Origin: a virus
IMG/VR virus record: IMGVR_UViG_3300048583_000100
Span: 1 to 64,000 of that record
Length of the DNA: 64,000 bases
Reading direction: 5' to 3' (one strand)
Shown: positions 63,268 to 64,000 of the stretch, in pieces
Position numbering within the stretch: the first letter of the stretch is position 1
Layout of the letters: each line of letters begins with the position of its first letter
Made by a program: the position numbers and the translations under genes
Notes under the pieces: model-generated
What the model was told of the DNA's origin: nothing
The model's input: the letters and a program-made list of their open reading frames with translations, nothing else
Database searches by the model: none

Positions 63268-64000
63268 TTCTGCTTTAGCTCCATTTGAATGTGAGCAACT
63301 TCCTCGGGAGTGTTGAAGGAGAGAGTTGGGTAATCGGTCTGATACACCGTCACAGGCTGATCAGTGTTGTAGAGATGATGGAACACGTAGAGCATTGAGA
63401 GCTCTCCGCCTTGCGTGATGTAGCGACCATTCTTCCAGAACGCATTGTGAAGATCATAAAGAGCTTCATGCAGTATGGACTTCTTGAATCGGAATACTGA
63501 CTGATCATGCAGGCCGCTAGAATGATTCTCACCATACTTTGAAAAATCGGCAGACATACATTCCATATCTTCGTCAACCAAAAGAGTCACATACGGGTTC
63601 GGTTTAAGAACTGCCGGCACTACACCCGAATGCCAATACATGGGATGCGACAGCAGTTCATCGATGATTTCGGGATTAGAGAAGAACACATCACCCCAAG
63701 CAATCACGATGTCATCGCTGACTTCGATTTTCTGAGCGTGGGCATCAACAAGTCCCCAAAGAACCGCATGACCATCGCCGAGCCCAGAAGAGATTGGCAC
63801 GTTATGAACGTTGTTCAGAAGCTCTGGATACTTCGCCTTGGTCTCTGCGAAGTATGCTGACCACTGGTCCTGAATGTCTTTGTTAGTGACGATGACAACC
63901 TTGTCGAATTTGGAACCAAGCTGTTGAAGAGTCGTAGTAAGGCAGGGCTCGTCCGTGATTGGTACGAGCGCCTTAGGAACGTTGACCTTCATTCGCGACC
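63246..64000 (-). CDS. partial nucleotidyltransferase, N-terminus outside the window
   Basis: The frame is open to the right end. The visible residues read SRMKVNVPKALVPITDEPCL, the second part of the NTP-transferase signature G-x-G-x-R...PKAL. The GTG-rich loop before it must lie beyond base 64000, so an internal ATG at 63992 is not the start. Later segments include DIVIAWGDVFFSNPEIIDEL and a DxD-type core. It probably activates a sugar or similar group, like the N-terminal half of 47609-49126. It overlaps the guanylate kinase gene. Confidence 0.8.
   Translation of the reverse strand, partial: SRMKVNVPKALVPITDEPCLTTTLQQLGSKFDKVVIVTNKDIQDQWSAYFAETKAKYPELLNNVHNVPISSGLGDGHAVLWGLVDAHAQKIEVSDDIVIAWGDVFFSNPEIIDELLSHPMYWHSGVVPAVLKPNPYVTLLVDEDMECMSADFSKYGENHSSGLHDQSVFRFKKSILHEALYDLHNAFWKNGRYITQGGELSMLYVFHHLYNTDQPVTVYQTDYPTLSFNTPEEVAHIQMELKQKWLSQSS

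Noticed and set aside
1-64000. tRNA, rRNA, insertion sequences, integrase
   Set aside because: No intergenic region is long enough or shows a cloverleaf, transposase or att-like pattern on reading; none can be supported.

Overview
This window looks like about 64 kb from the genome of a large lytic tailed phage of the T4 superfamily (myovirus). The signature genes are a family B DNA polymerase like T4 gp43, a DsbA-like DNA-binding protein, both subunits of a T4-type type II topoisomerase, two RNA ligases, PhoH, ThyA, guanylate kinase and a MazG-type pyrophosphohydrolase. T4-type late promoters (TATAAATA and close variants) and early-type promoters (GTTTAC, 18 bp, TATAAT) recur throughout. Base composition is near 50% GC, so the host is probably not a low-GC enteric-type T4 host; a proteobacterium is likely but the sequence does not name it. 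I saw no tRNA, rRNA, insertion sequence, integrase or CRISPR array. Genes are packed tightly, mostly with ATGA or TGATG overlaps, and no stretch above 300 bases lacks a gene. Nearly all genes are on the minus strand; two small plus-strand blocks (26.0-27.3 kb and 44.9-46.4 kb) each start at a plus-strand late promoter.

Layout from left to right. 0-3.5 kb: a partial gene, a small protein, DNA polymerase and DsbA. 3.5-9.3 kb: unknown genes, a probable virion protein, a DEDDh exonuclease, a P-loop kinase and a late-expressed glycosyltransferase-methyltransferase fusion. 9.3-15.5 kb: RNA repair (a DRB0094-type ligase, an Rnl1-type ligase and a receiver-like protein of the kind linked to cyclic-phosphate RNA ends) plus small genes. 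15.5-22.8 kb: a late operon with a radical SAM protein, three or four glycosyltransferase-like proteins and a methyltransferase. 22.8-25.8 kb: a tail or virion protein and PhoH. 26-27.3 kb: plus-strand late genes. 27.2-32.5 kb: a ClpP-like protease, membrane proteins, an ADP-ribosyltransferase and a macro-domain protein. 32.5-41.7 kb: ThyA, a SLOG-type protein, DnaJ, topoisomerase and a NADAR protein. 41.7-49.2 kb: small genes, a second exonuclease, an RSH-type HD hydrolase, a packaged-type HAD protein, a phosphoesterase and sugar-activation genes. 49.2-57.7 kb: three operons of small, mostly unknown genes, each headed by an unusual promoter with four upstream copies of one 22-bp repeat. 57.7-64 kb: late genes for a nucleotidyltransferase, a homing endonuclease and an AAA+ ATPase, then membrane, MazG, guanylate kinase and nucleotidyltransferase genes.

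Three themes tie the genes together. First, six late genes begin with a short leader ending in L/I-x-E followed by A, G or S, which resembles the T4 capsid-targeting sequence cut by the gp21 protease. They carry an ADP-ribosyltransferase, a Pol-beta-type nucleotidyltransferase, an AAA+ ATPase, a HAD phosphatase and two unknown domains, so they look like proteins packaged in the head and injected with the DNA. Second, ADP-ribose chemistry recurs (transferase, macro domain, NADAR, SLOG). Third, the 22-bp repeat arrays 20-24 bp upstream of three early promoters suggest a dedicated activator or repressor of the takeover region that I cannot match to a described T4 regulator.
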